64,000 nucleotides of DNA from Melanopsichium pennsylvanicum (GCA_900208305.1 OAPG01000022.1:62001-126000), one strand, 5' to 3'; positions 18,760 to 29,795 are shown, counted from the first letter of the stretch. Translations and numbers: made by a program. Notes: a model not told the origin generated them from the letters alone.

Positions 18760-21153
18760 CTACGTGTCCTCCCGGTAGCGCTGAGGCGGCTGTCGATGTC
18801 GGATAGGCGTTGTTCGACGTGGTGAGGTCACTTCTGCCTCGCTCTCGGTTGTCCCCGCTCGAGAACGACGTCCGCCTCGATCCGTTCGCCACTGAGTACC
18901 TTGCTCACTTCCAGCTCTACCAGGCTCGGCGGACCAAGTAGAATTGGGAGGCAGCCATATTTCTTCCTCCGCTGCTTCGGGCTGACGAGGTGGAGAAGCA
19001 CCCTGAGTGCGGTTGCCCCCTCGCGCGGGTCGCATCTCGCTGATCTTTGTCTTGCGCACCTCGAGATATTGTTCTCCCACCTCATTCTCCACAAGCAGGA
19101 GCTCTTCTGTGTCCTCGATCATATTCGAGCCTGTGCGGCTGGGTGGATTCAGCAGCTCGTCGTCCTCATGTTTTCGAAATTCTCCGTACTGCTGTACCCA
19201 TGTACATCGCACGGCCAGGTAAAACGACAGCGTGGCGCTACCCCCGAGGAAAGGTGACACGGTGAGGAGCGCAGCAATAAAACGTGCTTGCGTCTCGATT
19301 ACTTTGCGATCTGCGCGATCCAATCGAATCGCGTGAGGCAGTATTATGTTCCTGATCCGTTCTCCTTCATCGTCTGTGAGCTCTTCTTCTTCATTGTTAC
19401 GAAGGCGAGCACTTGGACTCGAAATAGCCGCCTTCCAAAGCCACAGACCGCTTTCGATGAGCACGAACATTGTCGCGCTTAGTGCCACGCATGCATGATC
19501 CGAGCTGATCGAGCTTTGCGCCGGATGGCGGAAAAAAGTGGTAGGAAAAAACACAGTGATGGTGCGCCATGCCTGGTGCAGGTTGGTGTCGTTGCTGTGC
19601 AACTCAATAAAGCAAATGATGGTGAGCCAGAGTCGCAACAAGATGCTGATAGTGCCAAGACCAAGGTAATACATCTTGGCATCCTTCCACACTGGCACAC
19701 GAGAATTGGTGCGAGCCAGCATCCTGCGCAACACCTGCTTGGTGGTGGGCTCAACGGTCGGTCTCCGGAACAAAGGCGGCTCTGGCTCGACCGATTCGCC
19801 ATTCCACGGGCGGGCGCGAGCGTGTTTGGGAGCTGGCTGATGGTACGTGGGGTAGAGCGAGATGAGAAGGGGGAACAGGTGCATCACCATCACCTTTGTG
19901 AAGCTGTTGGGATGTTGCAGCACCGACGAAAGACCTGCGAGCACAAAGAGCGGTAGCCCCACCTTTTCTGGGATGAAGCGTTGCATGGTGCGAGCAAACT
20001 TGTCCATGAGCGTTGGCCGAGGTGGTAGTGGCTTCCTTTGCACAGTCACTGTAGTTGAGAAGACCCTCACGTTGGGATCCGGTGATCGACGGCGCGTTGG
20101 GAGAACAGAAGCCTCGGGTGAACCGAGAGGATGAGCATGATAAGGAGACCGCTGCGTTGGCGCAAGAGCAATGCGAACCGGCCTGGTTTCTTCCGGTCGC
20201 TCCCAGTTCGACTCGGCCCACAGAGGCGGTGAGGATTCTTTTGAATGTTCCTCGAGCGGCTCGATCGCATGTCGATTGGCTCTGAGGATCTGGTCGGCGC
20301 GAGCGGTTAGCAAGTCGCGTGCATCGAGACGATAGATGACGCCGAGATTGAAGAGATTCAATGCGAAGCTGATGGCGACAAGTTGACCTAGTGCCATGAA
20401 GGTCCATACGTGAGGGATGCGAAGGCGCTCGGCCTCGTGGCGTAAAAAGAGGTCCCATGCACCTACAGTGATGATGCAGATCTCGCTACTCCACCACCAC
20501 GAAGTAGAATCCTTGATAACCTCCATCCAGGCTTCTTTGAACAGACTGAGGGATGCGAGCCATTGTGAGATGCGAAGAATGCGCAGGTGCAAAGCGGGCA
20601 CGAGCAGATCTGGACGCGAAAGGTCAAAAGGTGGCGGACTAGGTGGAAGTGGGTAGGAAGTTAGGTGGCATCGCTCGAGGTATGAAATGTACGAATGACG
20701 AAGAAAGGCGATCATATAGTACCATGTAGAGCCAAGACTGAGGATGGCGAATAGCATAAAAATTCGCTTAGCATGAGCGGCTCTGTCGTTGAAGGCCCAA
20801 GTGGCCAGCCTGATGAAAGCGTCTGCAAATGGAGTGTGTGCGACTGACTTGATTTGTTCGTCTTGATCGCGAAAGAGATGAGCATGCGCATCCATGACAA
20901 TGCGATCAGCTCCAACAGAGAGCTCGACCGACTCGGGCGGAGAGACTTTGAGTTGGCGATACTTTCTGGTAGCGATCCTGATGACACGGAAAGCGAGGTA
21001 GAGATTAATGTAGAAATAAGTGACGAGGATGAGAAAGTTGGGCTCGAAGAAAGAATTGATGAGAGAAAAGAGGCCAGGGTCATGGGGCGACATGGTGAGC
21101 GCATGCGATGCTGGAGAGCTAGCCAAGTTCTGTTGAGTGGCAAACGAGCTCAT
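18760..21153 (-). CDS. Polytopic membrane protein, unknown function
   Basis: 797 residues from the ATG at 21153 (the frame extends upstream without ATG, through an ACC/Thr repeat). Around nine hydrophobic segments can be seen, for example FLILVTYFYINLYLAF near residue 30, IFMLFAILSLGSTWYYMIAFL, VWTFMALGQLVAISFALNLF, MYYLGLGTISILLRLWLTII and FIAALLTVSPFLGGSATLSFY near residue 680. A Pro/Arg-rich soluble stretch lies between the first and second halves (about residues 330-420), and the C-terminal tail (about 100 residues) is hydrophilic, Arg/Glu-rich and probably disordered. I do not recognise the family. Membrane location is inferred from hydropathy alone. No intron is seen. Confidence 0.75.
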   Translation of the reverse strand: MSSFATQQNLASSPASHALTMSPHDPGLFSLINSFFEPNFLILVTYFYINLYLAFRVIRIATRKYRQLKVSPPESVELSVGADRIVMDAHAHLFRDQDEQIKSVAHTPFADAFIRLATWAFNDRAAHAKRIFMLFAILSLGSTWYYMIAFLRHSYISYLERCHLTSYPLPPSPPPFDLSRPDLLVPALHLRILRISQWLASLSLFKEAWMEVIKDSTSWWWSSEICIITVGAWDLFLRHEAERLRIPHVWTFMALGQLVAISFALNLFNLGVIYRLDARDLLTARADQILRANRHAIEPLEEHSKESSPPLWAESNWERPEETRPVRIALAPTQRSPYHAHPLGSPEASVLPTRRRSPDPNVRVFSTTVTVQRKPLPPRPTLMDKFARTMQRFIPEKVGLPLFVLAGLSSVLQHPNSFTKVMVMHLFPLLISLYPTYHQPAPKHARARPWNGESVEPEPPLFRRPTVEPTTKQVLRRMLARTNSRVPVWKDAKMYYLGLGTISILLRLWLTIICFIELHSNDTNLHQAWRTITVFFPTTFFRHPAQSSISSDHACVALSATMFVLIESGLWLWKAAISSPSARLRNNEEEELTDDEGERIRNIILPHAIRLDRADRKVIETQARFIAALLTVSPFLGGSATLSFYLAVRCTWVQQYGEFRKHEDDELLNPPSRTGSNMIEDTEELLLVENEVGEQYLEVRKTKISEMRPARGGNRTQGASPPRQPEAAEEEIWLPPNSTWSAEPGRAGSEQGTQWRTDRGGRRSRAGTTESEAEVTSPRRTTPIRHRQPPQRYREDT

Positions 21154-21806
21154 GGTGGTGGTGGTGGTGGTGGTTGTGTCGCAAGCTTTGCGTTGCTCAA
21201 GCAGCGTTGAATGCTTCTGAGTGACTAAGGTACCTGTACTATCCACTCAGGTAGTGACTGCGCTTTCGAGACAAGGTGTCGCTGCACCGTCAAGTATGGA
21301 TGGGCCGATCCGCTAAGCCCGTGCCCGTGTCAGAGCTCGAGAGGAAGGGTTTAATCACAGTGTCTGGCCGATTCCGAGCTGATTCAGCAATCTTCAAAAG
21401 CGCCAAATGAACTTATGCTTCGGATGCACGCTTCAGCATGAGCTCAATAGCAGTGTGCTGATGAGAAGAGATCCCCTTTGGTAGACGAAAGCGAACAATC
21501 ACAGAATTAGTTAGAAAAAAAAGTCGAGTGCTTAAGCTCAGATGCAGGTAGAAGGTGAGGACCCTGAATCACGATGTTTGTGCCGGGTACAAAGGTGAAG
21601 CAGTGCGTGTGGCGCCATGTGCCTTCATGATAGTGGAGGCTTGGTTTTCTTGGCCGTGGCTCACTTTCTCGGAAGCCGGCCTTGAAGCTTTTTCAACTGC
21701 ACCAACTATGTTCGCCTCGTTCTTAGCCTATCCGGTCCTCTCCTCATTTTGAACCTGTTCATCGTATTGTATAGCCTACAACACTTTTCCGACCACATCT
21801 TTAAAC
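21154..21806. other. Divergent promoter region
   Basis: 653 bases between the membrane-protein gene (-) and CGI121 (+). Nothing specific recognised; the 65-codon frame at 21555-21752 is not supported. Confidence 0.45.
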
Positions 21807-22681
21807 ATGGAATCAATATCACTACCTGACTCTTTCCCAGAACCACTGCAACGTATCCACCTGGCACACTTCAGCAATCTTGATCCCACAACCCAATCCT
21901 CCGCCATCATCAAACGCATCATCAGCGCATCTCAACTGCCTGTTTCCACCTCAGAAATCGCAACCGCCTCTGATATCGCTTCTTCCGATGCTGAGAGAGC
22001 AAAATTGGACTTTGCGTTCCTCGATCCAACAAGATTATGCTCCAAGCAGCACATTTTGTCGGCGGTAATTCAAGCTGCTGTGGTGTGTGCGAGAAGCTGG
22101 GATGAGGATACGCGCGTTTTCAGGGAGGGAGAAGCAAGCTTGGGAGGGATGAAAAGTAAAACACCGCACTCCGAGATCATCTATATGTTGAATCCGGGGA
22201 ATAATGTGAGTGATGTCTTCCCTTATATTTTTCGATTTTTCCGAGCATCACCATGATACTGACAACGACGGAAAGAAAACACTTCACAATCTGTACGCCT
22301 TTGGGATAATTTTAGGTGGGAGAGTCGTTAAAACGCTTTGGTATTTCTTCAAAGTCGACCTCTCTGCTGCTGGTCAAGTTTTCTTCACCTACAGTAGACC
22401 CTCAAGAGATACTTGAACGCATGCTCGATGTGGTTGCACCCGACAATCTCACATTACCCCTTTCACAAAGTGACGCTGGCATGGATATCGACACAGCCAT
22501 CCGATTCGGTACATATTCAAACACAACAGAATCCCCACAGCCAGTGACAGATTGGCGAGAACTCAACAAGATCTACAAACTTGAAATTCAATCGACCTCG
22601 CTCCTACACCAAACACAAAAGCTCAGCGAGTATCAAGATATCATCTGTACCAGTGTCGCTATGAAGCTCGTAGCTGCATAG
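21807..22681 (+). CDS. CGI121: EKC/KEOPS complex subunit Cgi121 (TPRKB family)
   Basis: Two exons, 21807-22205 and 22316-22681, with a 110-base intron (GTGAGT donor, ACTGAC branch-like element, TTTTAG acceptor). They join in frame to give 254 residues. The diagnostic block spans the junction: [11 protein letters not shown] in exon 1 continues as [20 protein letters not shown] in exon 2, matching the Cgi121/TPRKB signature of a conserved Asn pair then RFG. Family role: the Bud32-binding subunit of KEOPS, which makes the N6-threonylcarbamoyladenosine of ANN-decoding tRNAs and affects telomere length. It is convergent with the complex I subunit gene 215 bases downstream. Confidence 0.92.
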
Positions 22682-22895
22682 AATGGTGGCAATCCAAATT
22701 CAGTACAAATCTATGTAAAAAAAAAGCCAACGACTCTTTTCGAAGCTGGGCAGCATGATTTCAAACGGGACACACATTTGGTGAAGCTGCGTCTAGTCAG
22801 ATGGGTGTTTGATATTGCATCCACGGGTACAAACAGCTCGGATGCATGGGATGTGTGTGTGTGTGTGTGTTGAAAGGGTTGATTTGGGGAGTGAT
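22682..22895. other. Convergent 3' region
   Basis: 214 bases between the CGI121 stop and the stop of the complex I gene. It has an A-run near 22717 and a TG repeat near 22851-22870. No gene. Confidence 0.5.
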
Positions 22896-23932
22896 TTACT
22901 CTTCAGCGGCCTCGATCTTGGACTTTTTGAGTTGGGACAATTCGCGTTGTCTGCGGATGAAGCTTTGAGAGCGTCGCCGAACAATACCATTGGAGCAGAA
23001 AACATAAAGAGAGAGAGAGAGAGAGAGAGTGTGTGTGTGTGTGTGTATATATGTGTTCGTCAGTACGGGTTGACACGAAGCGGGAGAGTCAGAAGAGTGG
23101 AGTCTGGAGACAAGGCTAAGTAGGGTTTTTGGGAAAGAAGGATGCTTACTCGTCATATTGGCACTTTTCATAGGTGTGACTGCGTGGCAGGAGACAAGTT
23201 GACATCGAGAGCTAGGGGGGTCAGTACCTGTGAAGTTTGGCCGGGATACTGACCTGAATCTGCTGTGTGTGATCCTAATCCTTGATGTACGATTGGATCT
23301 CAGAAACGGGGATACATCGAGCATGAAGCGGCATGCAGAATGACACTTACCGTTCATCCTCGCACTTCCAAGGAGCGTAAAAGGTTTGCTTTCGGCATTT
23401 GTTGAGAGGGATCAACAATCTGTTTGATACATCATTGTATCGGTATTGATGAAAGCAGAAGTCTCGGTCAGCTTTTGTCTTGTTGTCTGAAATTGTCCCA
23501 ATGGCATTTGGCTTCAAAATGAATCTTGTGCGCCCTGTTTGCTGTATACCACCGTGATGTTAGGCCATTTTTTCCTTGTTATGCTGGTATATGTTATGGT
23601 CAACCAGAAGCTCAGTCACATGTCTGAGATTCAGCACGAGCCGCAACGAATGTGGAAGCTTGGGATACAGATGGGTTTCCAGCTCGAATTTGAAGGTAAG
23701 TCGCGATCGAGATGAACAGCGAGCGAACGATTTCTACTTGGAATATGAGTCCCATCAAGGAGTCGAAGAGTTGCCGAAAGCTATAGACAGCATCGAGCCG
23801 AAGATTGGAGCTAAGGTCGAAAGTTTGAGTTGAATTATGGTTGGATACCTACGCTGAGCATTGATCACGGTAGCCTAGAGGCAATCTGGCGGCGTTGGAG
23901 TCTTCTAGGCTTGCTGTGTGTGTGTCTGCCAT
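22896..23932 (-). CDS. NDUFB7: Complex I subunit B18 (NDUFB7 homologue), four exons
   Basis: Reconstructed from four short exons: 23853-23932, 23351-23419, 23150-23179 (30 bases) and 22896-22962, total 246 bases, 81 residues plus stop. Introns of 433, 171 and 187 bases all have GT...AG ends (donors GTAGGT, GTAAGT, GTAAGC), and every junction keeps frame. The product has the twin CX9C pattern of B18: Cys25-Cys35 and Cys46-Cys56. It also has the blocks LPLGYRDQC, LLIPLNKCR, PWKCEDER and HTYEKCQYDD, then a basic helix. Family role: accessory subunit of NADH:ubiquinone oxidoreductase on the intermembrane-space side, imported through the Mia40 route. No single exon is long enough to be noticed as an ORF. 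The third intron holds a GA/GT repeat. Confidence 0.93.
23009..23050. repeat. (GA)n(GT)n microsatellite in an intron
   Basis: Compound dinucleotide repeat inside intron 3 of the complex I subunit gene. Confidence 0.9.
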
Positions 23933-24368
23933 GTTTGCGTATCCTTCTCTGTTGACCGTTTGAACGATGTAATGAATGGATACGGAGTAGAGCAAGATTG
24001 AGTCACACCTCGTTGTTGGGGTCCGATGATGGCGACCAAGAAATGTCGACCCTTTGGCTGACTGTTCCCGCTTTCGTCACGTGAAATTTACCGTACGAAA
24101 CGTCTTTTCTTGTGAAGGGCTCGTGCACTTCTTCGAAGTCTAACACTGCTGAATTCACGCACGGAAACACTGAGCTTCAGAAGGAAAAGGTTTCCTTAGA
24201 CTCCACTCCTCACGCGCTAAAGGCGGCACAAATCGGGCTTTTGGCGTGTCGCGCCTTATTTGACCAACTCAACTCTCCGTGTCATTTCTCTTCTGTTACT
24301 ACTCACATCATCTCATCTCCAACATACTACGCACACAAAGGAAAAAGAAAAAACAAACAGAAACAACC
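23933..24368. promoter_or_regulatory. Bidirectional promoter, NDUFB7-like / KGD4
   Basis: 436 bases separating two divergent mitochondrial-metabolism genes. It includes TCACGTGA near 24078, a perfect E-box/bHLH-type palindrome. Promoter activity is inferred from position only. Confidence 0.5.
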
Positions 24369-25103
24369 ATGTTGCGAACATTCGTAAGAAGAGCACACGT
24401 GCACAAACCCGGATTCCGTTTCCCCGACCGAAAGGCGCCCAAGGGTAAGTTCAGAGCAGCATCGGCTCTTGTCGTATTCTTGTCATCATGGTGACATTTG
24501 TTATTTCGTTTTGCTGACCTTGTTTGTTCGTTTGTCCTCATCCCTTCAATTCCGAACCGAATCCTGCATCTCTTTACCATCGCAATTTGCTACTGTGCTT
24601 CATCATGACATTACATTCGACCACAAACACCTATCCCCAATCACAATGCACTTTTTTTTCCTGACCGGACCCCGTCATCACACTATACACTAAATGGAAA
24701 CGAGCGCAGAAGCACACAAGCCTCATCCACATCCAGAAGCTCCACCACAAATTGCTCAGCAGTTCGATCACTTTCAAAAAGTGTTTTCCTCTGGTCCGCA
24801 CTTTCATCCCGAAAAACTCAACCAAACCTCCTCCTCCTACTCTTCGAGTAGCTCCTTATCATCACAACAAGGCAGTGGATTACTCGGAAACGTGGATATG
24901 AAAGGGAGAGAAGCTGCAGAGGATACTCACTTGCTTCCCGACAGGTTCTGGCGTACGAGTGCGCTACAGTGGGACGAGGCTGAATTGGATGCAGTCATGG
25001 TAAGTCTGAATCAACATCATACAAGATACATGATGGAGGGTTACGAATGCTGACGCTCCGTTTTTGTTGCTCTAAAAAATCACAGACTGGCGGAGCAAAC
25101 TAG
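24369..25103 (+). CDS. KGD4: 2-oxoglutarate dehydrogenase subunit Kgd4 (YMR31/MRPS36 family)
   Basis: Three exons: 24369-24444, 24710-24999 and 25086-25103 (18 bases), giving 127 residues. Introns are 265 bases (GTAAGT donor, CTGAC element at 24661, GCGCAG acceptor) and 86 bases (GTAAGT, CACAG). The N-terminus MLRTFVRRAHVHKP is an Arg-rich mitochondrial presequence. The C-terminus reads LPDRFWRTSALQWDEAELDAV and then, from the last exon, MTGGAN. That matches the Kgd4 ending of a PxRF motif, a Glu-rich helix and a terminal SGGA-like tail. Family role: recruits the E3 lipoamide dehydrogenase to the 2-oxoglutarate dehydrogenase core in the mitochondrial matrix. The middle is His/Pro/Ser-rich and variable. 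Confidence 0.88.
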
Positions 25104-25377
25104 AAAAGAAACAAAAAAACCTTGATCTATCTGCCCGGGCCATCAACGCAGCAATGCAGCAATGACATGTACAATTCGTCGCGATAAAGCACACATAGCA
25201 CGAATGTCGCTCTCGACATAGATTTGGATTCAACTGGCATAACTCAGCTCACATCACCTTGCTGCATAACACTGGGAAATATTACACATACACGCACGCT
25301 CGTTTTACACGCAGACTCGCAACATCTGAGATTTGCAAACCTAAGCTGTCAACCCACGCTTCCGCTTTAGGATCCTT

Positions 25378-27855
25378 TCAGCGGGCGCGATTGACATCAA
25401 TCGCAGCATCTTGCAGATTTTTCAACCTTTTCCTCAACCTATCCAGTTCGCACATATCACTTGTCGAATTCTTCTTTGTCCTTTTCCTGTCCTCTTCGTC
25501 TTTACCTATCCACTTACATTTGCCACTTGGCTCAACCATTTCTCTCACACAGAATGCTACTTCCCAAGCACCGCATCCCATTTTGCCATCTCTGCCTCTT
25601 CCGTCTCTCCCTTGTCTCCATAACAATCGCCTTATGAGACGGATCGAATCGTGTTTGGCCAAAGTCTGCATGGTCGTCCATTCCCAATGGTGAAGATGAT
25701 GCATGACATTTGCTCTTTGTGCACAATGAGATCCTGCCAAAAATGTGTAGGTGTCTTCACCTTGATGGTCTTTTCCTTCCTCTCTCCACGTTTCGTCGTC
25801 ATCACTTTTGTCACTCTCCGTGTTACTCTCACTACTATCACGATCATCGCTATCACCATTCCCACTCTCTTCTCCTTCCTCTTGTTCATCATCGTCAATA
25901 TTGCTATCAACAGAATCAGAGCTGGAAGTACGTCTTCGTTTGCGCATTTTCTTTGGAGCCAGACTTTCCTGAATATATCTTTTCCCACTTAATCTCACCT
26001 CGAATTGCGCCTTTTGACTCTTTCGATGACAAACCCCACATCCTTGTTTTCCTAAACCTCCATATCTCTCTACTTGATCACAAAAAACTGCTTCCACTTC
26101 CATCTTTGGATACTGCGTCAAATACCATTTGAACTGCCTTCGCATCGTTACACTTGCAACACTCTCTTCGATCGATCTCATCCTACTTTTTAAAGCGGCG
26201 CGATTACGTTCGAGTCTCTCCCTATCTTGAGCAGATAGAGACGACCATGTCACTAACACTCGAGCTACTGCCCATTCAAGCCAGTCCAAGCAAAGATCAT
26301 CAAGGCTCTTTCGCGAACAAGTGGCGGACAAGCCATGTTGGGCCAAAATCGACCGCGGTGAAGAATCAGCGGCAGAAAATGACGACGTGCAAGGTTGAGA
26401 AAGCGGGAAAAGTCGGATCCGTCCATCTAAATCTCGACCACTATGAACTTTGTTCCTGAGTTGAGCACTGGTGAAACGTGCTGTTAATTCGGCAGCTTGA
26501 GAAGTAGAACAAATTAGAGTAGATTTGGTAAAAGGTGAAGAGGGTACTGCACCTTGATCATATTCGACCTCATCATCTGCAACGATAAAGTCTCGACTGT
26601 CATCACTATCCGAACTACTGTCACTATGGCTATCGTCGGAATCAAAACCAGGATTACTGTGGTTTGATTCCATTTCATCCATCTTGATTCCATTTCGATT
26701 CCTCTTGTCAAGTGCTTTCTGTTCTTCATCAGAATCACAAGTGATACTCTCACCCCTCTCCTGTCGCACCTTCTTCCTCGCCTGTACAAACGCAGCGAGC
26801 TTGTTTCGATATTCTTCCTTATGTCTCGGACCGGTGGATCTCGTAAACGTATCTTCGTTCAAATCGGAACGAAGATTCTTGGTCTCATCCTTACCTCTCC
26901 TCCTCCCCTTCTTTTCCACTTCATTATCATCGTCATCATCCTTGTTACTGTCATCAATCTGTGACGCTGAACGTTCCTTCTCCTTCTCCTTCTCCTTCTC
27001 CTTCTCCTTCTCCTTCTTTTCCGTTTTAATTCTCAGCCTCTCTTGTTTCTCTTTCGCTTTTCGCTCTAGAGTGTCATTTCGAAATCGATCCTCTTCGTCC
27101 GACAGTCCATCAAAGAAGAGAGGCGCATCAACTTGGTTGTTCAGAGCCTGGTTGGAATTGGAAGCAGAATTTGACTTTATATTGTGGCTAGCGAGAAACA
27201 TGTCGTCAAGCCCATCTCCAATAGGTCTTTGTGTATGTGATGCTTGCTGGAGGAGAAGGTCGTGTGCTCGGATTGATGTTTGTGGATTTGATGTTGGTGT
27301 TTGGTTGGATTGAGAAATGGTTTGAGCGGTGCTGCCGCTGGCTTGAGGTTGTTGACTAAGTGCAGAGGTAGATGATGTACCGTATGTAATGGGTATAGGT
27401 TGAAATAAAACGGAGCGAGACTTGCTCTGGCGTTTACTGCCTTCAGCAAGCTGAGTCTGCGAAATTAAAGCTTTCCCCCGCGCATCGTTCTTCCTTTTCG
27501 ACTGTGATGATGGCTGTTTCGAGATGCACCTGGATTTGGAATTTGAGTTGAAATTTGGTTTCGGTTTGAGCGCAAACAGCTCTGATTCGATGAGATCGTC
27601 AAGGTTCTCTTTGGAAAAATGGAAAGGATCACATTCGGTAGGCACATGCTCGCATAACCACAGTAGTGAATCGTCGTGCTGCCTCGATTTTCCTTTCGCC
27701 TTGAGTCTATCCTTATCCTTTGGCCGGAAAAATAGCAATACGTCCTCGAGACTAGTGGGAGCTGGTGGAAGCTCTACCCAGCATACTTGGTTTGATCCTC
27801 GCTGACCATCCCAGATCTGGCCCAAGTGGTCTTTGTCGTGCTTTCCCTGTTCCAT
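25378..27855 (-). CDS. DUF4211-domain protein
   Basis: 825 residues from an ATG at 27855, intronless. The N-terminal half is disordered, with a basic/acidic KEKEKE run (about residues 285-300) and several Asp/Ser patches. A folded domain at roughly residues 520-640 has the DUF4211 layout: LDDLCLDWLEWAV helix, an Arg-rich helix, a Trp/Tyr-containing helix (FKWYLTQYPKME) and a zinc-like GCGVCHRK segment followed by a short strand ending LSGKRYI. After it come an acidic linker and a conserved-looking His/Cys segment (FLAGSHCAQRANVMHHLHHWEW). DUF4211 occurs in fungal nuclear proteins of poorly known function; a nuclear role is only inference. It is convergent with KGD4. Confidence 0.78.
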   Translation of the reverse strand: MEQGKHDKDHLGQIWDGQRGSNQVCWVELPPAPTSLEDVLLFFRPKDKDRLKAKGKSRQHDDSLLWLCEHVPTECDPFHFSKENLDDLIESELFALKPKPNFNSNSKSRCISKQPSSQSKRKNDARGKALISQTQLAEGSKRQSKSRSVLFQPIPITYGTSSTSALSQQPQASGSTAQTISQSNQTPTSNPQTSIRAHDLLLQQASHTQRPIGDGLDDMFLASHNIKSNSASNSNQALNNQVDAPLFFDGLSDEEDRFRNDTLERKAKEKQERLRIKTEKKEKEKEKEKEKEKERSASQIDDSNKDDDDDNEVEKKGRRRGKDETKNLRSDLNEDTFTRSTGPRHKEEYRNKLAAFVQARKKVRQERGESITCDSDEEQKALDKRNRNGIKMDEMESNHSNPGFDSDDSHSDSSSDSDDSRDFIVADDEVEYDQGAVPSSPFTKSTLICSTSQAAELTARFTSAQLRNKVHSGRDLDGRIRLFPLSQPCTSSFSAADSSPRSILAQHGLSATCSRKSLDDLCLDWLEWAVARVLVTWSSLSAQDRERLERNRAALKSRMRSIEESVASVTMRRQFKWYLTQYPKMEVEAVFCDQVERYGGLGKQGCGVCHRKSQKAQFEVRLSGKRYIQESLAPKKMRKRRRTSSSDSVDSNIDDDEQEEGEESGNGDSDDRDSSESNTESDKSDDDETWREEGKDHQGEDTYTFLAGSHCAQRANVMHHLHHWEWTTMQTLAKHDSIRLIRRLLWRQGRDGRGRDGKMGCGAWEVAFCVREMVEPSGKCKWIGKDEEDRKRTKKNSTSDMCELDRLRKRLKNLQDAAIDVNRAR

Positions 27856-28416
27856 TTCGTGGTTCTTCTCGTGGTGTTCAAAGATAGAGTCGTGGTATGT
27901 TGGTCCAGATTAACGATTTAGATTAACGATTTCGCGTCGTTTTGTAGTGTTTTGACAAGTGATGGGTGCAGGGGAAGTGACGATGCTGGCGGAGCGCGTG
28001 GGGCTCCTTGCTGAGCGGGAACTGGAAGCAGGTTTGGGGGGGAAGCTGAGGTTGATTTCTTAATCTTTTTGGTTGGCATGGAGAACGATCTTAGCTGATC
28101 TTGGGTGATTCGGGTATGATGGTGGAGTGAAGACCCGGGCAGTCCTTTTGAGGCAAAATGTAGAGACATGCAAGCGAGGAAGCAAGAGCAGCTGTAAAAC
28201 ATTCAAATCCGATATCCGATATCCGATATCCGATCTCTGCGCATTTAAAATAAATCTAACAATGGATAATTCAATTTAATTCACGATTGCCTCGGCTCGC
28301 TTGTTGGCGCACAGACACATTTCACACTTTCTCTGACTTGCAATATGATGGTGCATGCTTTCCCTCCTTCCTAGCCACCTACTGTACCACTTGAGATTAT
28401 TCCGCAGAGCACACAT
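27856..28416. other. Divergent promoter region DUF4211 gene/TLG2
   Basis: 561 bases. It contains a tandem 13-base repeat near 27911-27930 (ATTAACGATTT units), a GATATCC heptamer repeat at 28207-28233, and a 54-codon ATG frame on the minus strand (28080 to 27918) that could be an upstream ORF of the DUF4211 gene. The latter has no recognisable motif. Confidence 0.4.
28207..28233. repeat. GATATCC tandem repeat
   Basis: About 3.5 copies of the heptamer GATATCC between divergent genes. Confidence 0.85.
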
Positions 28417-29755
28417 ATGGCAACGCACTATCCACTAGGCTCGTCATCCACCCCTCCACCCTACCTGTCTGGTGGAGGTGGTGCTGTTGCCGCAACTTCA
28501 TCCACATACCTAGGTCAGACAAGGTCGCGCACGCTCCTTTTCCTCTCCTATCGAGACTCTGCCCTACCTTCTTCATCTCGCAGTCGAATTCGTTCCTCTT
28601 CCGGTGGAGACGTTTACTTTCAAGCCCCATATTCCGATCATGACGATCCGTTAGGCTCATCCAGCATCAACGATTCCGACAGCCAAGCTCTTCTGCCTTC
28701 ATCGTCTCGTCGGTCTCGGGAAGGCCACATTTCGCTTCCATTCGATTCTGAGCCATCCACTGAACTGCCACCAAAATGGATGGACGTAAGCGATCAGGTG
28801 GACCACATACTTGCGTCCATCCGACCTCGAATGTCACGCCTTTCGCAACTGCACGAGAAACATCTGCGGCCTGGCTTTGCGGATAAATCTAGCCAAGAAA
28901 AGCAAATCGAATCGCTCGCTCTCGACATTACCAAAGACTTTCGTCGATGCTCTCGACTCGTCGCCGGTCTAGCTTCGTTCACCCAACACCTGATCAGGGA
29001 AGCAAAAAGAGGAGCAGGAGCAGGAGTGGGACGTGAACAGGGCGATGTTACAGTACGTCAAATTGCTCTTGCGCAAAACGTTCAAACTGCTCTAGCCACA
29101 CGCGTTCAAGATCTGAGTGGAGCATTTCGAAAGCAGCAGAGTCTATATCTCAGACGCATGAAAGGTATGGAAGTTAGGGATAGAGATATACGAGCTGCAA
29201 GAGGTTTAGCCCCACCATCCACAGCTAGCTCGAAAGGCAAAGAGCCTGAATCCTTCTCTTCTTGGTCTTCTTCAGCGGCTGGTGCGTTTAGGGATAGCGA
29301 ACTTGCAGTTCGAGAAGACATGGAACTGTCTCGTACCGTTACTTCATCCAGTCAAAAGGCAGATCACACCAATGATCTTGTTTTGTTCGAAGCACATGAA
29401 TCATCCACCCAACAAGCAGATGGCGAGATTCATCAACGTACACAAGAGATTGATCAAATCGCCAAATCCATCCAGGAGCTGGCCACGCTTTTCGGAGATC
29501 TTCAAACACTCGTGATCGACCAAGGTACCATGTTGGACAGGATCGATTACAATGTGGAATTGATGAGTAGGGAGATGCAAGGAGCGGTGAAGGAGTTGGA
29601 GACGGCTACGACGTATCAAAGGAGATCGGGGAGGAGGATGTGTATATTGTTTCTGTGTCTTTTGATCGCGTTACTCATCACCATCATTTTGACAAAACCT
29701 TTCTGGAGGTTGATTTTCGGTTCTTCAATTTCAACTCCACCACCACCACCAACAC

Positions 29756-29795
<40 letters not shown>

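Noticed and set aside
22896..23357. 153-codon minus-strand frame as a single gene
   Set aside because: It mixes exon and intron sequence; the four-exon complex I model explains the same region with exact splice signals.
23576..23833. Plus-strand frame starting MLVYVMVNQKLSHMSE with a GTAAGT donor
   Set aside because: It lies inside the first intron of the complex I gene on the other strand, and no second exon or family was found.
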